DNA of 64,000 nt, taken from assembly GCA_964006375.1 (NCBI GenBank), contig OZ023270.1, positions 54,452,036 to 54,516,035 of the forward strand. Reading direction: 5' to 3'. The notes under the pieces are model-generated. The model was not told the origin of the DNA. It saw nothing but the letters and a program-made list of their open reading frames with translations, and searched no databases. Positions 53,186-64,000 of the stretch are shown piece by piece. Numbering within the stretch: position 1 is the stretch's first letter; each line of letters begins with the position of its first letter. Origin of the DNA: Tillus elongatus (taxonomy: Eukaryota; Arthropoda; Insecta; Coleoptera; Cleridae). The position numbers and the translations under genes are program-made.

Positions 53186-56086
53186 TCATCTCTTGGTCTC
53201 CCTTTCTTTAGTCTCGATAATTTTTCGGACCACTGTGTGCACCAGGTTCCAGCATTCCTTGGATTCCAGCAAGCTGCTCGCCATAGATTTGACGTTAAAT
53301 ACTTCCCTCTTGGCTTGGGCATATTCCTTTCGGACATTCTCCCGTCTTGAACAGGCGAATAGAGTGTGTTCTACATCGTCAATCGCCCCGCAGTAGTCAC
53401 AAGACTCCGTATCCCTCCTCCTTCGCTCGTACAGGTACTTGCCAAAACAGCCATGGCCCGACAGTGCTCGTGTCAAGAAGTAGTCCACCTCTCGATGATT
53501 TCTTTCACCCTAGGTTATAATATTTGGAATAATCCTCCAGGTCCAGCGGCCTTTCGTGCTGTTCTCCCATTTCGTCTGCCATCTAGTCATCAGTTGAGAC
53601 CTAGCAATTTCCCGTGTTAGACCGCCATACCATTCTTGTCTCTCCTGGATGAGCAGCTCCACTGGTGGCACTGCTGCAATCACAGCCGCAGCCTCTGCTG
53701 AAATTTTCCTATAGGCGCTACATATTCTAATGGAGAGTATTCTCTGCACCATTGTGAGTCTCTGTACAAGCTTTTTGTTTTTAATGACACTGTGCCACGT
53801 GGGGGCAGCATACAATATCTGCGACATTGCGACACTCATTAGCTGTCTCCGCTTTGATGCCCTGGGACCTTCGATGTTGGGTAGTAGTCTAGTTAGGGCA
53901 ACAACTGTCTTTTCGGCTTTCTGAGCCACTTGGTTAACCTGCTCAGAGAACGTTAGCTTGGTGTCCAGCCAAACCCTTAGGTATTTGATCGATTTTTTCG
54001 GCAATACTTTGCTTCCCTCTACAATAAATTGGATGGGAGCCATTTTCCTCTTAGGTGTAAGTATGACTGCTTCCGTCTTTTCAGGGGCCAGTTCGAGTCG
54101 TTTCGCTCCTATCCAAGCTGTCACGCTTTTCAGTGCCGTGCTCATCAGTAGCTCTTAGGTTTTGGCAACCACTACCACAGCCACATCATCTGCGAAGCCC
54201 ACAAGAGTCACCCCCGCGGGTAGAGCCATCCTCAGCAGTCCATCGTACAGCAAGTTCCACAGTGTGGGCCCAAGGACCGAACCCTGCGAAACGCCACTGC
54301 TCATTCGCCTACTCGTTACAGATTCCCCAGCTTCCAGGATTATTTTTTTTTCTGACAAGTATGATGCTATAATGTTGATCAAACCTTCGTCGATTCTTCG
54401 CTTTCTTAGTTCTTCAGTATTTTCAGCCACGACGCGCTATTGAAAGCATTTCTAATATCCAAAGTTATCAGTGCACAAAGTCTTCGGTATTTCCATGAGT
54501 AGGCAGCGGCCTCCCTGGCGATGGTAAACACTTCGTTGATAGCGTCCGCAGTCTGTCGGCCCACTCTAAAGCCATATTGTCTCCCTGCCAAGTCTCCTGT
54601 TCGTTCAATCTCTCTCTTCAGTCTCGCCAATATAAGGTGTTCATATAGTTTTACCTTCTATATCGAGCAGGCAGATGGGTCTCCGCGACAGTCCGTCCGA
54701 TTTGGGTATCAGCACCAGTCTGGCCCGTTTCCACCTTGTCGGGAAGTAACCTTCGGCTACCAAGTGGTTGTAGACAGACAAGATGAGTTCTGGTCTTTCC
54801 TCCGCGACTACTTTCAGTATCTCTGAAGGGATGTATCCTGGTCCAGGTGCTTTATTTATTTTAAACTTTTTGACGGCTACTAACAGTTCTTCAGGTGTGA
54901 AACTTGTAATTCCATCGTCGCGCACCCGCTGCCACACTACTGGGTCGTGGGTAGGGAAGAGACGGTCGACAGCACTCTCCACCATTGGCATCAACATCGT
55001 ACACAACGGGTATCCAAACATTTTTTTGGTGACGATTTTATATCCGTCTCCCCAGATGTCCCTGTCGACCTGGTTACACACTGCTTTCCAACTGGCCCTT
55101 TTGGCGTCTCTAATACCGGATTTTAGCGCTTTTTTTGCATTTTTATATTCTTCCCAGAGGCGTTGTTTCTCTTGTGGTGGGATTCTTCTGGAATTCCTTG
55201 TATATTTCCGTCTTTTAAGGACACATTCTCTTCTCATCTCAGCAATGCTGTTACTCCACCAATATACTGGTGGCTTTCTCATCTTGGTTTTGCGCGGCAT
55301 GACCTTGTCACAAAACTGACCAAGCAGTGCAGAAAAGGCTTCTGCCGAAGGTACCAGTTCTTTTTCAGCTGTTTCGGCTATCATGCGCTGTAGCTTTGAT
55401 CTGTCCAATTTCTCTATCTGTCAACCCTTGGACTGTTGGTGACCTCTTTGGGCCCTCTTCTGTTCAGCGATTTCAAACATTATGTAGTTATGGTCGCTCA
55501 GCGATTCATTTTTGCTGACCTCCCCTGACCTGCGTTGTACATCACAGGTGCACAAGGTGAGGTCCAAGATGGAAGTGTAGTCTTGCCTCTGAAAAGTTGG
55601 TTCATCGTCCTTGTTCAAAATGCAGAGATCGTTGTTTGCGATCCACTCAGTCATTTTCCGGCCTCGGTTATCTGTAAAGTCCATGTCCCACTGTGGTGAC
55701 TTCGCGTTGAAATCGCCTGCCACGATGGTTGCCCGATTTCTCAGCCTAAAACGACTTTCTACCTCGTTAAGAGTCCTCTCAAGCTGCTCAATATCCTTGT
55801 TCCCGGAGGCATACACCCTGTACACTTCCAATGTTGGTGTAGTTACATACGAGAAACCATGGCCCCAGCCTTGACCTTCAACCACTATTTTCGGGTTTAG
55901 GACTTTTGTGGCAGAGTCCAATTCCCTGTCGAAAATCCAGTCTTGCCTATCTTTTATTGGTACCAGGTTTGGTTCACTGATGATTATCATATCGGCATTG
56001 GTGTCTCTGGCGGTAGTTAGTGCCAGGTCGTGTGCGGGACGACTTCTATTTGTATTAATTTGAAGTACCTTCATTTTGAGCTTCAC
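53186..56086 (-). pseudogene. R1-clade ORF2: endonuclease, reverse transcriptase, Cys/His tail
   Basis: 55421-56086: endonuclease with SEPN (residues 37-40), AGDFNAKSPQWD (123-134) and SDHNYI (197-202), all catalytic residues present, then a TGA in frame. 54641-55408: linker and KAPGPGYIPSEILK, ARLVLIPKSD. A frameshift, then 54406-54630 with GRQYGFRVGRQTADAI and ITLDIRNAFNSASW (motif A). A second frameshift, then 54155-54430 with SGVSQGSVLGPTLWNLLYD and VGFADDVAVVV (motif C, intact). A TAA, then 53510-54145, a TAG, and 53186-53488 with CDYCGAIDDVEHTLFACSR (CCHC-type tail). The protein would nick the target and reverse-transcribe the RNA; five lesions separate it from a complete frame. Confidence 0.85.
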
Positions 56087-56744
56087 GTGTAACCAGTTCT
56101 ATTACCTCTTTTCTGCTTCGTCGTGTATTGGTAGTCCTGTCTACCCTCCCAACAGAGCCATTTTTCCTCTTCCGCATTTCCTGTACCAGGATTCTATACT
56201 CCGGGCACAGCATTTCGTTGGCCATATGTCCCTTTTTCTTGCATGCTCTGCATATTGCTTCGTTACAGCAGTCTTTTATAGAGTGTCCGTCATCACCGCA
56301 TTTGAGGCATTTACCTTTCATATCCTCCTCCGACGTGCACGTTTTTGCTACGTGTCCATACCTTTGACACTTGTAGCATTTAGGAGGGGATATCTTTTCA
56401 ACCACTCTACATCTGGACCAATCTATTTTTAGTTTTTCCTTTGCGAGAAACAAATTTGCATCTTCAATTGGCATTTGTATATTCGCGTACTGCACCCCTC
56501 TTGTGTTGGCTTTTGAGGACATCGTGACTGCAACCTCGTCGTCTCTTAGGTTAGTGTTCCCTAACTCTGCCATAATTGCCTCTTGCACCTCTTTTGCCGT
56601 TGTGTCGTTATCTATGTCCAGTATTGCAATGTTACGCCTGTTTTTGTGCAATTGAACAACAGCTATAGCCTTCATCTCCTCTTGAACTTCTGGCCTGTGA
56701 ATTTCTCCGGCGTTATTTTTATTCCCAGCGATTTTCAGTCTCAC
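56055..56744 (-). pseudogene. R1-clade ORF1, C-terminal part with CCHC knuckles
   Basis: The 229-codon frame has an RNA-binding-like domain (DNDTTAKEVQEAIMAELGNT) and three zinc knuckles: CYKCQRYGHVAKTC (residues 123-136), CLKCGDDGHSIKDC (146-159) and CRACKKKGHMANEMLC (165-180). This is the typical end of ORF1 in R1-clade elements. It overlaps the start of ORF2 (56086) by about 30 bp in another frame, as is usual for R1. Confidence 0.8.
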
Positions 56745-58192
56745 ATACCCTTCTTTGGTTTTCTCGACGCTATGGATTTTAACTTCAAATTTGTCGATCT
56801 CAATGTTTTTCTTATTTCTCTTAGCAGATCTGCGTATGATTTTTCCTCCGTCGTTGGTTTAACCAAGATGGTTTCGTTTCTTCTTTTCTTGCGACTGCTT
56901 TTTCGTTGTATTTGCCAGTATTTATTCCTTGGTTGTTGTACTTCCTGACAGTCACTTGTTTGTTTTCTTCCCCTTTTAGTATGTATCTTTATATTGACGT
57001 CTTCTCCCCTGAATACTAACTCTACGGCTTTTCGTATGTATACCACCATTTCTTCCCTGACGCAGGTAACTGTAAAGTCCCTTCTTCCTTCATTGCTTGA
57101 AATCGCCTTGATCTTTTTCAGTACCTCCAGTATGTGGCTTATGTTATTCCCCGGAGAGTTTCGTCCTTGTATCCCGGCCAAATATAGTATCCGAGTTGAC
57201 TCCTCTGAGGATCCATCCTCATCCCTTATTACACTGTTACTTTTTGTATATACAACTTTTCCTGGATTCACCTTCTTCTTTATTATGCTTTCGATGTGGG
57301 GCTGTATCTCGCTCAGCCGTTTTATAAGTGCATGACCTTGCTCTACCTCGCTGTCCACCACGACACCTAAATCTCCCTCTCTGGCCGCCTGTACTACCCC
57401 TTCCGTTGTTATCTTGCTGGTTTTGTATACCTCTTCCGGCCATTTTTCTTCCATTAGAACCTCAACCTCGTTTATGCCTGTCTCAAGTGCAGTATCCGAA
57501 AAACTGGTTTTTCTATCCTCAATTTTAGTTGGTGAGTCCCTTTGTTCTCTCATCTCTCCCACTTGTATGCCCATGTCTCTGGTTTCCTTTGTACAGCATG
57601 CGACGTCGATTTTTATTGTTTTGTCTCCCTTCACACCCTTATTGTCTGCTACATCTAGAAGCTCTTGCAGCCATTTTAGCATATCTTCACGCATGATGTG
57701 CCCCATGTGCCTACTTAGTTTCTCTGCTGCTTCCTTAATTTCAGACTTTGGTTTGTAAGAGTTCTCCAGAATCTTGCTGAGCTTCTTGGTAGCAGTTCGC
57801 AAGCCTTCTAGGTTTTGCATGAAGCTCTTCTTCCGTCTCTCATCCTCCTGCTCCTCTCTATCATTCTTCTCGTCTAGGCCCTCTATTTTCCTCTTTTTGG
57901 TTTGGCTTAGTGGGGTCTGATCGTAACTCCTAGTTTCTTCAAAGCGATCTGGTAATGACGTACAAGAAATAGTTCTTTCAAACTTCGGTGGTGCCCTCAC
58001 CATCCTATAACTTCGTCCAAACGGGTGGGTTTCCTCGTTGGGTCTATGCTCCTGTGTTTCATTCCTGCGGTTGCTGTCTGACGATCGGGAGTGGCCCGCC
58101 TGGCTACCTTGAACCCCGACCGGTACTGGGCCATCCGAGAAACGCTGCACCGTAGTCTGTTTTCCATTTTCATAGCTCATTTCATCATCCAT
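56741..58192 (-). pseudogene. R1-clade ORF1 (gag-like), N-terminal part
   Basis: The 483-codon frame starts at MDDEMSYENG. It is highly charged, with Lys/Glu-rich helices (KKRKIEGLDEKNDREEQEDE near residue 100 and EAAEKLSRHMGHIMREDMLK near 160), as in R1-type ORF1 proteins, and ends with RKTLRSTNLKLKSIASRKPK. The zinc knuckles follow in another frame that overlaps by a few bases (56744), so one frameshift probably split a single ORF1 of about 700 residues. ORF1 would bind the element RNA and guide it to the nucleus. Confidence 0.75.
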
Positions 58193-58740
<548 letters not shown>

Positions 58741-59376
58741 TTTATCAATAGTGTGACGTTGACTCATGGTAATAGTCACGCATTATCGTTAATCGTGTGC
58801 CCTTACCCCACTGCAATACAGGATACATGTCCCATCGCTATTGCGAAAAAATTTAGAACGTGTTTTTTGATTAAGCTTCTATTGTAAATTTTAATGATTT
58901 TCTATCATCAACTTGTTTTAAGCTTCCATGCAAATAATTTGAATCTTACTAGTTACATGTTAACATGTCGTGACAGCAAATAAAATCTATTCCTGGAAAT
59001 ACTATTAACTATACTCTTAAATAAACAAGCGGAAACTGTATTGTTGATTCCGGCTCTCTGTAAATAATGACATTGTAAAATTTATTGATTAGTAGGTCAA
59101 TACATACAAATGTTTTTCTATTATTGTAATTTATAAGCAAGTTACATTATATGGGTAGGTCACGTACTTAAGGTCATAATGAATCTAATATTTTTCTCAT
59201 ATAGGTACAAACACAAAATGCTTTACATACTTATGAGGTTTCTTTTATAACGTGTGATCCGAAAAAGTATTTATATAATTGTCAATGCATAGGTTCGTGT
59301 AAAGCTGTTATGCATATAGACGCAAAATGCAAATTGCGAAACTCATTCCTTATGGCTCGTTTTAAAAAATATAGTC
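58741..59376. other. stretch without a recognised gene
   Basis: Nothing recognised. Confidence 0.5.

Positions 59377-59456
<80 letters not shown>
59377..59456. repeat. (TA)n microsatellite
   Basis: About 78 bp. Confidence 0.97.
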
Positions 59457-59457
<1 letters not shown>

Positions 59458-59538
59458 CATATAAAAATTGAAACTGACCCCGGATATGGGTTCTAGGGGT
59501 CCAGATTAGTGTAATGAATTTTTTAAAGAGAAAATTCA
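59457..59538. repeat. TA-linked composite repeat, left half inverted, cut by a hAT element
   Basis: AATTGAAACTGACCCCGGAT, then ATGGGTTCTAGGGGTCCAGA; stops within AAAATTCA where the hAT element inserted. Confidence 0.75.
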
Positions 59539-59546
59539 GATAGTAG

Positions 59547-60556
59547 CAGTAGCGGCTCGTCCGGTGACGCAGGTGAAGCGCTGTTTCACCTATATTTTTC
59601 GGTTAAGCTAAACTTTTTTATTCAAAATCCACCATAATTTAAATTTTTTACATTTTCTCAAATTCATTTGGTACAACCACATAAAAATGTCTTGTTACGT
59701 CGCGCCGCAGTTGATAATGTATTTTTATAGTAATTTATGGTACGATATAATTTTCAAGCCCGCCCCTAATCACCGAATTGAATGTATACATGCCCCAGTA
59801 TGCAGCGCTTCGTATTGCAGACCATAGACTACTCTAGAGCGTCAAGCAACTGCAGACTGACTGAGCCAGATTCGTTCGTATACAAATTCTGCATCTGTTT
59901 CGGGACGCTGCATGAGACGGTTGCCATGGCAACGGCACGCGCAATGTTAGGTTGGTGTTTATAAGTCACAAAAGTGCTGCAGGGTTCTGAGCCTGCTTCA
60001 CAGCTTAGTGTCCGTCTTTTATTTAGATTGAGTCGGATCGTCAGACGGGTATCTTTATTTTTACTATGTTGCCGTTAAATAATCTGGTATGTGTCACATT
60101 TACAGACTTTGAAAAGCTGGATTTTTCATGTTTCTTTTTGGTAAGTGGAATTCATTTGTTTATTATCACCTCTAAAAGAATAATTTCAAAATAATAAAAT
60201 AATAGATATAAAATTTCATGTTGTAAAAAAAAAGAAGGGCCTTGAATTTGAAAAAAAAATGCTTGTAGCTCTTCCCTCTATAAACAGATTTTCATAGGTA
60301 ATATATTACCGTGTGCGTGCGTGTACAGTATGTGTAAAGTGTCCTCTCATCGAATATTCCTGGACATTATTCCTTGTGAAAGTCTATATTTTTGTACAAA
60401 TAGATTTTTGTTTTAAATACTGAAGAGCCAGGAGAACGCGTGACCTTGAAAATTAAAAAAACTCCAGCAGCGCAGGAGGGTCATCGTCTCCCTGGACCCC
60501 TTTTGGGACCACACGTATTCTGCTTCACCCACTCTCAAAATCACGAGCCGCCACTG
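59547..60556. mobile_element. nonautonomous hAT element with 8-bp target duplication
   Basis: The ends CAGTAGCGGCTCGT (59547) and ACGAGCCGCCACTG (to 60556) are hAT-type terminal inverted repeats with one mismatch. The flanks GATAGTAG (59539-59546) and GATACTAG (60557-60564) match at 7 of 8 bases, the size expected for hAT. The 1,010-bp interior has no transposase; it holds a CpG-rich part (about 59690-60060) and a GTAAGT donor-like word near 60140, which may be the leftover 5' exon of the parent element. Confidence 0.9.
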
Positions 60557-60564
60557 GATACTAG

Positions 60565-61249
60565 GTTCATAATGCAAGGAACTTCAAATCCCGCACTATG
60601 CATTTCTTATGGACGAACGAAATGGGCAGGTACTTTTCAATCGCCGCATTATAATATTTCTTAACTATGAGTTCACCAATACGATAATCTATGCATATTC
60701 CACTATAATTTGGAAGGAAAATGTCCCCATGAACCAGCTTTTTCAATGAGAAAATTTCGAAATAATCGAACCTCGAACCCTGCATTTTATAAAACTCGTA
60801 GGTCTTAACTTAACTCGTACCTTGGCACTTCCACTGTCGATTTGACATGCAAGATCTTGAAGGTCGTTGCTTCGAAAGCCGAAAGATTGGCCGGGTTGCC
60901 AAATGTCAATAAATGACTTGAGAAAAATATATAATGATTTTTTATTATTAGGAACTCTAGTTTTTCACTATACATGAGATAACTTCCAGGCATATGGACT
61001 TAATGTAGAAGTGGTAATGTGATAACAAAAAGAGAAATATGTATTTGCAAGGGTAAGCTAAGATCTAACAATTAATATGGCAACATGGCAACATGCCTGG
61101 AAGGTACCTTTATTTGAAATCTTGAAACATCTTTAATGCAGATTTCTTATTGTTTTATGTTAAGACAATTTAAGCTGACGATTATACAAGAAGAAGTTCA
61201 GCAGAAAATGTCATCACTATAAAAAAAGTGTGATACCCTAGCCAACAGA
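60565..61249. other. stretch without a recognised gene
   Basis: Nothing recognised. It may contain the lost 5' end of the gypsy element that follows. Confidence 0.5.
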
Positions 61250-61289
61250 AACATCAGACTCGAAGATAGCCCGGTCGTAAGAATCGAGG

Positions 61290-62330
61290 TCCCCACATTT
61301 GATGGCTCCCATGGGGTATTTACCTACGCCAGTTTGACGCCGCTGTTACAGCAAATGGTTGGGGCGAGAGAGAGAAAGCGACTTCATTAATTGTAGCTCT
61401 CAGAGGAGATGCCCTAGATGTGCTCCAAGGTATTTCAGAGGAGAACAGAGCAGTTTCAACAGCACTAGATAGCACCTAGAAGTGAGATTTAGCGTCCAGC
61501 ATTTACAACAGCTGTATCAAACTCAGCTGAAAAGTCGCTGTCAGAAATCGGTCGAAACTCTCCAGCAGTTCGAAGCCGACGTTGCTAGTAACACGAAGAG
61601 CTTACCCTACAGTTTTGGTGGAATTTTTGAACCAGCCATCGCTGCAAACATTCATTGTCGGAGTCAGAGATACCGACACCTAACAGGCGCTGAGGATGGC
61701 GAGACAAAAACTTGAAAGAAGCTTTGGCACATTCCTTGGAGTTTGAAGCGGCAAACCAAGAGCAGAAATCCACGCCAGCGCTCGTAGTCTCGAAATACGA
61801 GAAGAGAATAACACAGATTTATCCAGGGTCATGCAGCTACTAGGGAAGATAGAGAACGGATAAAGCCTACGTCTCATTGGGAACCAATAAGAGCTCACCG
61901 TGAAACTGCCTTGCGCTGCTGGGACTACGGCAAGGTGGGACATATAAGGGGTGAATGTTGGGCTCTAAGATCACGCGCAAGGGAGAAAGTGAATCTAAGG
62001 CTGGTAACCGTTTCTCAGGTTAACGATTCTGGCAGCGCTCTCGTCGTAGACGAATACGTAAGCGGTAATAAGACCCAGATGGTCGTCGACACATGTGCAA
62101 CTAGGACGATTATTCGCCGCGACATAGTTCCAAGATTGCGAGTAAGAGAGCCAGATAGAATGTATAGAGTAAATGCAGCCGATGATGATCGGATCCAGGT
62201 ATTTGGCGAAACTGACGTCGACCTGCAAATTACGACATGGGAGGTAAAGCAGTGAGCCATAGTCGCCGCCATATCAGACCCAATCATAATTGGCTTGGAT
62301 ATTCTCCAAGATCATTGAGTTAAACTTACT
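61290..62330 (+). pseudogene. gypsy gag and protease, broken
   Basis: Gag remains: PTFDGSHGVF, then LRGDALDVLQGISEENRA in another frame, RFSVQHLQQLYQTQLKSRCQ (61482-61715) and KEALAHSLEFEAANQ. The single knuckle reads CWDYGKVGHIRGEC, with Tyr in place of the second Cys. The protease (61911-62255) reads MVVDTCATRTIIRR; the active-site DTG is DTC. ISDPIIIGLDIL follows, the usual end of the protease. Gag would form the particle and the protease would mature it. Both zinc and protease sites are damaged. Confidence 0.75.
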
Positions 62331-62516
62331 CTTGGCACTAACATCCTGACTCGGCGAAGACATAGCAATGTCGTATGGCCGTTACCTGGTAGTGCGGAAA
62401 ATCACCGTGTAAGAAACTAACAACATTAACGTCTGCAATAAAATTGTCATTCTAGTGAAGAGAGCTGATAAAGAAAAAACGACCCAGTTATAGCCAGAAG
62501 TAACCAGAAAAAAATT

Positions 62517-63040
62517 ATGATAGAAATAGAAGACGAAGCGTATATAGGCCATGTAAGTGTGAAACAAGCCCAAGAAAAGGGCAATGAACACGTTTGTTGG
62601 TACAGAGCTGATATTGACGGGAAGAAAAGCGTCTGTATGGATTTTTGTCCTAGTCGAAACACCAGCACAAGAGCAACTGTTCGGAAAAACCAGTGTGACG
62701 TAAGAACTTCGCTTGAAAAGAGCTCAGAAATAATGACGAGAAGAGAAGTAACCCCTTCTGCTACCAGAATGCACATACGAGTAGAAAGCAACCGCATGGA
62801 GTTCCGTTATAACGTGCGAGCTAATTCGGCTAGTTTTAAAGAAGAAGATTGTGTGTGGTTATACACTCCAGTATGGCGCAAGGGATGGTAATCGAAACTA
62901 CAGAAATTATGGGAAGGTCCGTATAGGGTAGTCAAAAGGATCAATGACGTTGTCTACCGCATTCAGGTGAGCCCAAAAAGCAAGATGAAGGTGGTCTATA
63001 TGTACAGGTTTACACCGTACCAAGAAATGCGATAATTCGA
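62517..63040 (+). pseudogene. gypsy integrase C-terminal part, broken
   Basis: After a scrap of uncertain origin, the frame reads ATRMHIRVESNRMEFRYNVR and ANSASFKEEDCVWLYTPVWR, a stop at about 62889, then LWEGPYRVVKRINDVVYRIQ and KMKVVYMYRFTPYQEM. These are the C-terminal integrase blocks of insect gypsy elements (RYD..ANS..F..GD.VWLY, WEGPY.VV..INDVVYRIQ). The catalytic core is missing. Confidence 0.75.
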
Positions 63041-63114
63041 CCGGGACGGTAGAATGTAAGAAGGGGGCAGTATCACACTTGTCTCTATGAGAATTAGGTT
63101 TATGAAATTTATTA

Positions 63115-63116
<2 letters not shown>

Positions 63117-63190
<74 letters not shown>
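63117..63190. repeat. (TA)n microsatellite
   Basis: About 74 bp. Confidence 0.97.
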
Positions 63191-63193
<3 letters not shown>

Positions 63194-63320
63194 TGACCCT
63201 GGATATGGGTCCTAGAAGCCTAGTTCGCGCTCATTTGAATACATTTTTTCTAAATTCAAAAGTCGGGGTCTCCTCCTCAGTAAATTTTTTAAAAGAAAAT
63301 TCACTAAAACAAGCACTTGT
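63191..63320. repeat. TA-linked composite repeat, left half inverted
   Basis: AATTGACCCTGGATATGGGT, CGCTCATTTGAATACATTTT and AAATTCAAAAGTCGGGGTCT match the copies at 32.1 and 47.9 kb in reverse. Confidence 0.75.
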
Positions 63321-63559
63321 GAAGCCACGAGAAAAGTCTACGACGGTATTAAATATGAAACGGTTTCAAGAAGTTAGGGCAAGAACGAACAACCAAATAT
63401 GCTATTCAAATTGAATTCAGTACTAAAGGTTTTCATCTCCTCTTTATTGTATTATTTTTTATACAAAAACTCGCTAAAAAGTTCATCGGAATAACAACAA
63501 TCTGATCAGATAATGGTAAAGTGAAATGAGACTATAAAAATTGATAAAAAGTGAAGTCA

Positions 63560-63642
63560 CTAACTAGGATTAGAACTCGTCATATAGTACTCGACTATCG
63601 GATGTAAAGGGCTTAACCGACTCGGCCACGGCCGACATGACA
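63560..63642 (-). mobile_element. tRNA-derived SINE head (Leu/Ser-type)
   Basis: On the minus strand GTGGCCGAGTCGGTTAAG is an A box of the tRNA-Leu/Ser type, and GAGTTCTAATCC, about 35 bp later, is a decayed B box (consensus GGTTCGAATCC). The acceptor stem does not pair well. It is a SINE head rather than a working tRNA gene. It differs from the SINE at 22.7 kb. Confidence 0.6.
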
Positions 63643-63799
63643 GACTAGCAGGTATATCCGGTAGTATGTTAATTGTCTAACGTCTTTTCTATTTACACCA
63701 AACAACTTTTATTTACAATTAATTTTTTGCTCATATTTTAACAACGAAATGAAGGAAAATAACAACTTAGACCTAGATCTAGGAGCTTCCCACACAGCA

Positions 63800-63895
63800 C
63801 AGGATATCCAATGGATATCCATTGGATATACATAATATCCATTTTACGTCCATGACCATGATGGATATCATATGGATATACAATGGATATTGTTA
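63800..63895. repeat. cluster of ATGGATAT/ATATCCAT words
   Basis: Within 95 bp the octamer ATGGATAT or its complement, with near variants, occurs about seven times in both orientations (GGATATCCAATGGATATCC, CATTGGATATACATAATATC, TGATGGATATCATATGG, CAATGGATATTG). It has many overlapping hairpins. Confidence 0.7.
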
Positions 63896-64000
63896 GAGCA
63901 GAAAAATATTAATAAAACTTAAATAATGTGAACATATGAGCATTTCTTATTCATTAAAATCTAATCACGAATGCAGTAGAATTTCTGGGTGTATATACTT

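Larger units (their letters stand above)
61250..63090 (+). mobile_element. Ty3/gypsy LTR retrotransposon, internally deleted
   Basis: Plus-strand remains follow the order gag, zinc knuckle, protease, a scrap, integrase C-terminus and a polypurine tract (AGAAGGGGGCAG at about 63058-63070). The reverse transcriptase, RNase H and integrase core are missing between about 62330 and 62500. No matching LTR pair is visible; the right LTR would start after the polypurine tract but is cut by the TA array at 63117. Confidence 0.75.

Noticed and set aside
54783..55319. 178-codon plus-strand frame and the other plus-strand frames across 53.2-57.8 kb
   Set aside because: They are antisense shadows of the R1-clade ORFs, whose minus-strand reading carries all conserved blocks.

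Overview
The window is AT-rich intergenic DNA from a eukaryote, almost certainly an arthropod and most likely an insect. I find no bacterial-style operon, no rRNA, no CRISPR array and no intact host gene. Nearly everything recognisable is a transposable element or a simple repeat. The element mix points to an insect: an R1-clade non-LTR retrotransposon, an R4/Dong-like non-LTR element, a LOA/I-type element with RNase H, CR1/Jockey-group and RTE-type non-LTR elements, a Penelope-like element with a GIY-YIG endonuclease, Ty3/gypsy fragments, Tc1/mariner-type and hAT DNA elements, a pogo/Jerky-type (DDE_1) transposase gene and tRNA-derived SINEs. The species is inference only.

Layout. 1-8 kb: an AT-rich start, a broken mariner-type transposase ending exactly at a (TA)n array, an (ATTT)n tract, then a damaged CR1/Jockey-group element on the minus strand (3.5-7.86 kb; ORF1 with a PHD-type finger, ORF2 with endonuclease and reverse transcriptase). 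8.76-10.03 kb: a terminal-inverted-repeat element with no coding capacity. 11.9-13.7 kb: a pogo/Jerky-type transposase pseudogene with a still-open Tudor-like C-terminal exon. 16-19 kb: a second minus-strand CR1/Jockey-group element. 19.5-23 kb: a small hairpin, an RTE-type fragment, a 0.48 kb tandem duplication, a CA-rich degenerate tandem repeat and a tRNA-derived SINE ending in (TTA)n. 23.9-26.5 kb: a mariner-type element with inverted repeats of 0.8-0.9 kb. 27.5-28.5 kb: a mariner scrap and a Penelope 3' end. 29.8-31.5 kb: a LOA/I-type 3' half with RNase H.

31.5-48.5 kb is a thicket of one composite repeat family built around (TA)n arrays, mixed with a mariner element nested at the centre of a palindrome (34.5-36.5 kb), a palindromic MITE (37.7-38.8 kb), a long GC-rich fold-back (39.9-40.7 kb), a Penelope inverted remnant (42.5 kb), R4/Dong-like sequence bounded by (TTA)n (43.0-45.5 kb) and a hAT relic (45.9-46.9 kb). 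49.4-52.8 kb: a gypsy fragment and half of the palindromic MITE. 52.9-58.4 kb: an almost full-length R1-clade element between two (TA)n arrays. 58.6-64 kb: copies of the TA-linked repeat, a hAT-type nonautonomous element with an 8-bp target duplication, an internally deleted gypsy element and a second tRNA-like SINE head.

The main theme is a link between elements and microsatellites. Twenty (TA)n arrays of 45-195 bp lie in 64 kb. At least five elements of different classes begin or end exactly at such an array, including the R1-clade element, which has an array on both sides. R4/Dong-like sequence is bounded by (TAA)n. Every autonomous element carries stops, frameshifts or lost catalytic residues, so the window is a record of past activity. 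All readings are by eye, and coordinates of relics are approximate.
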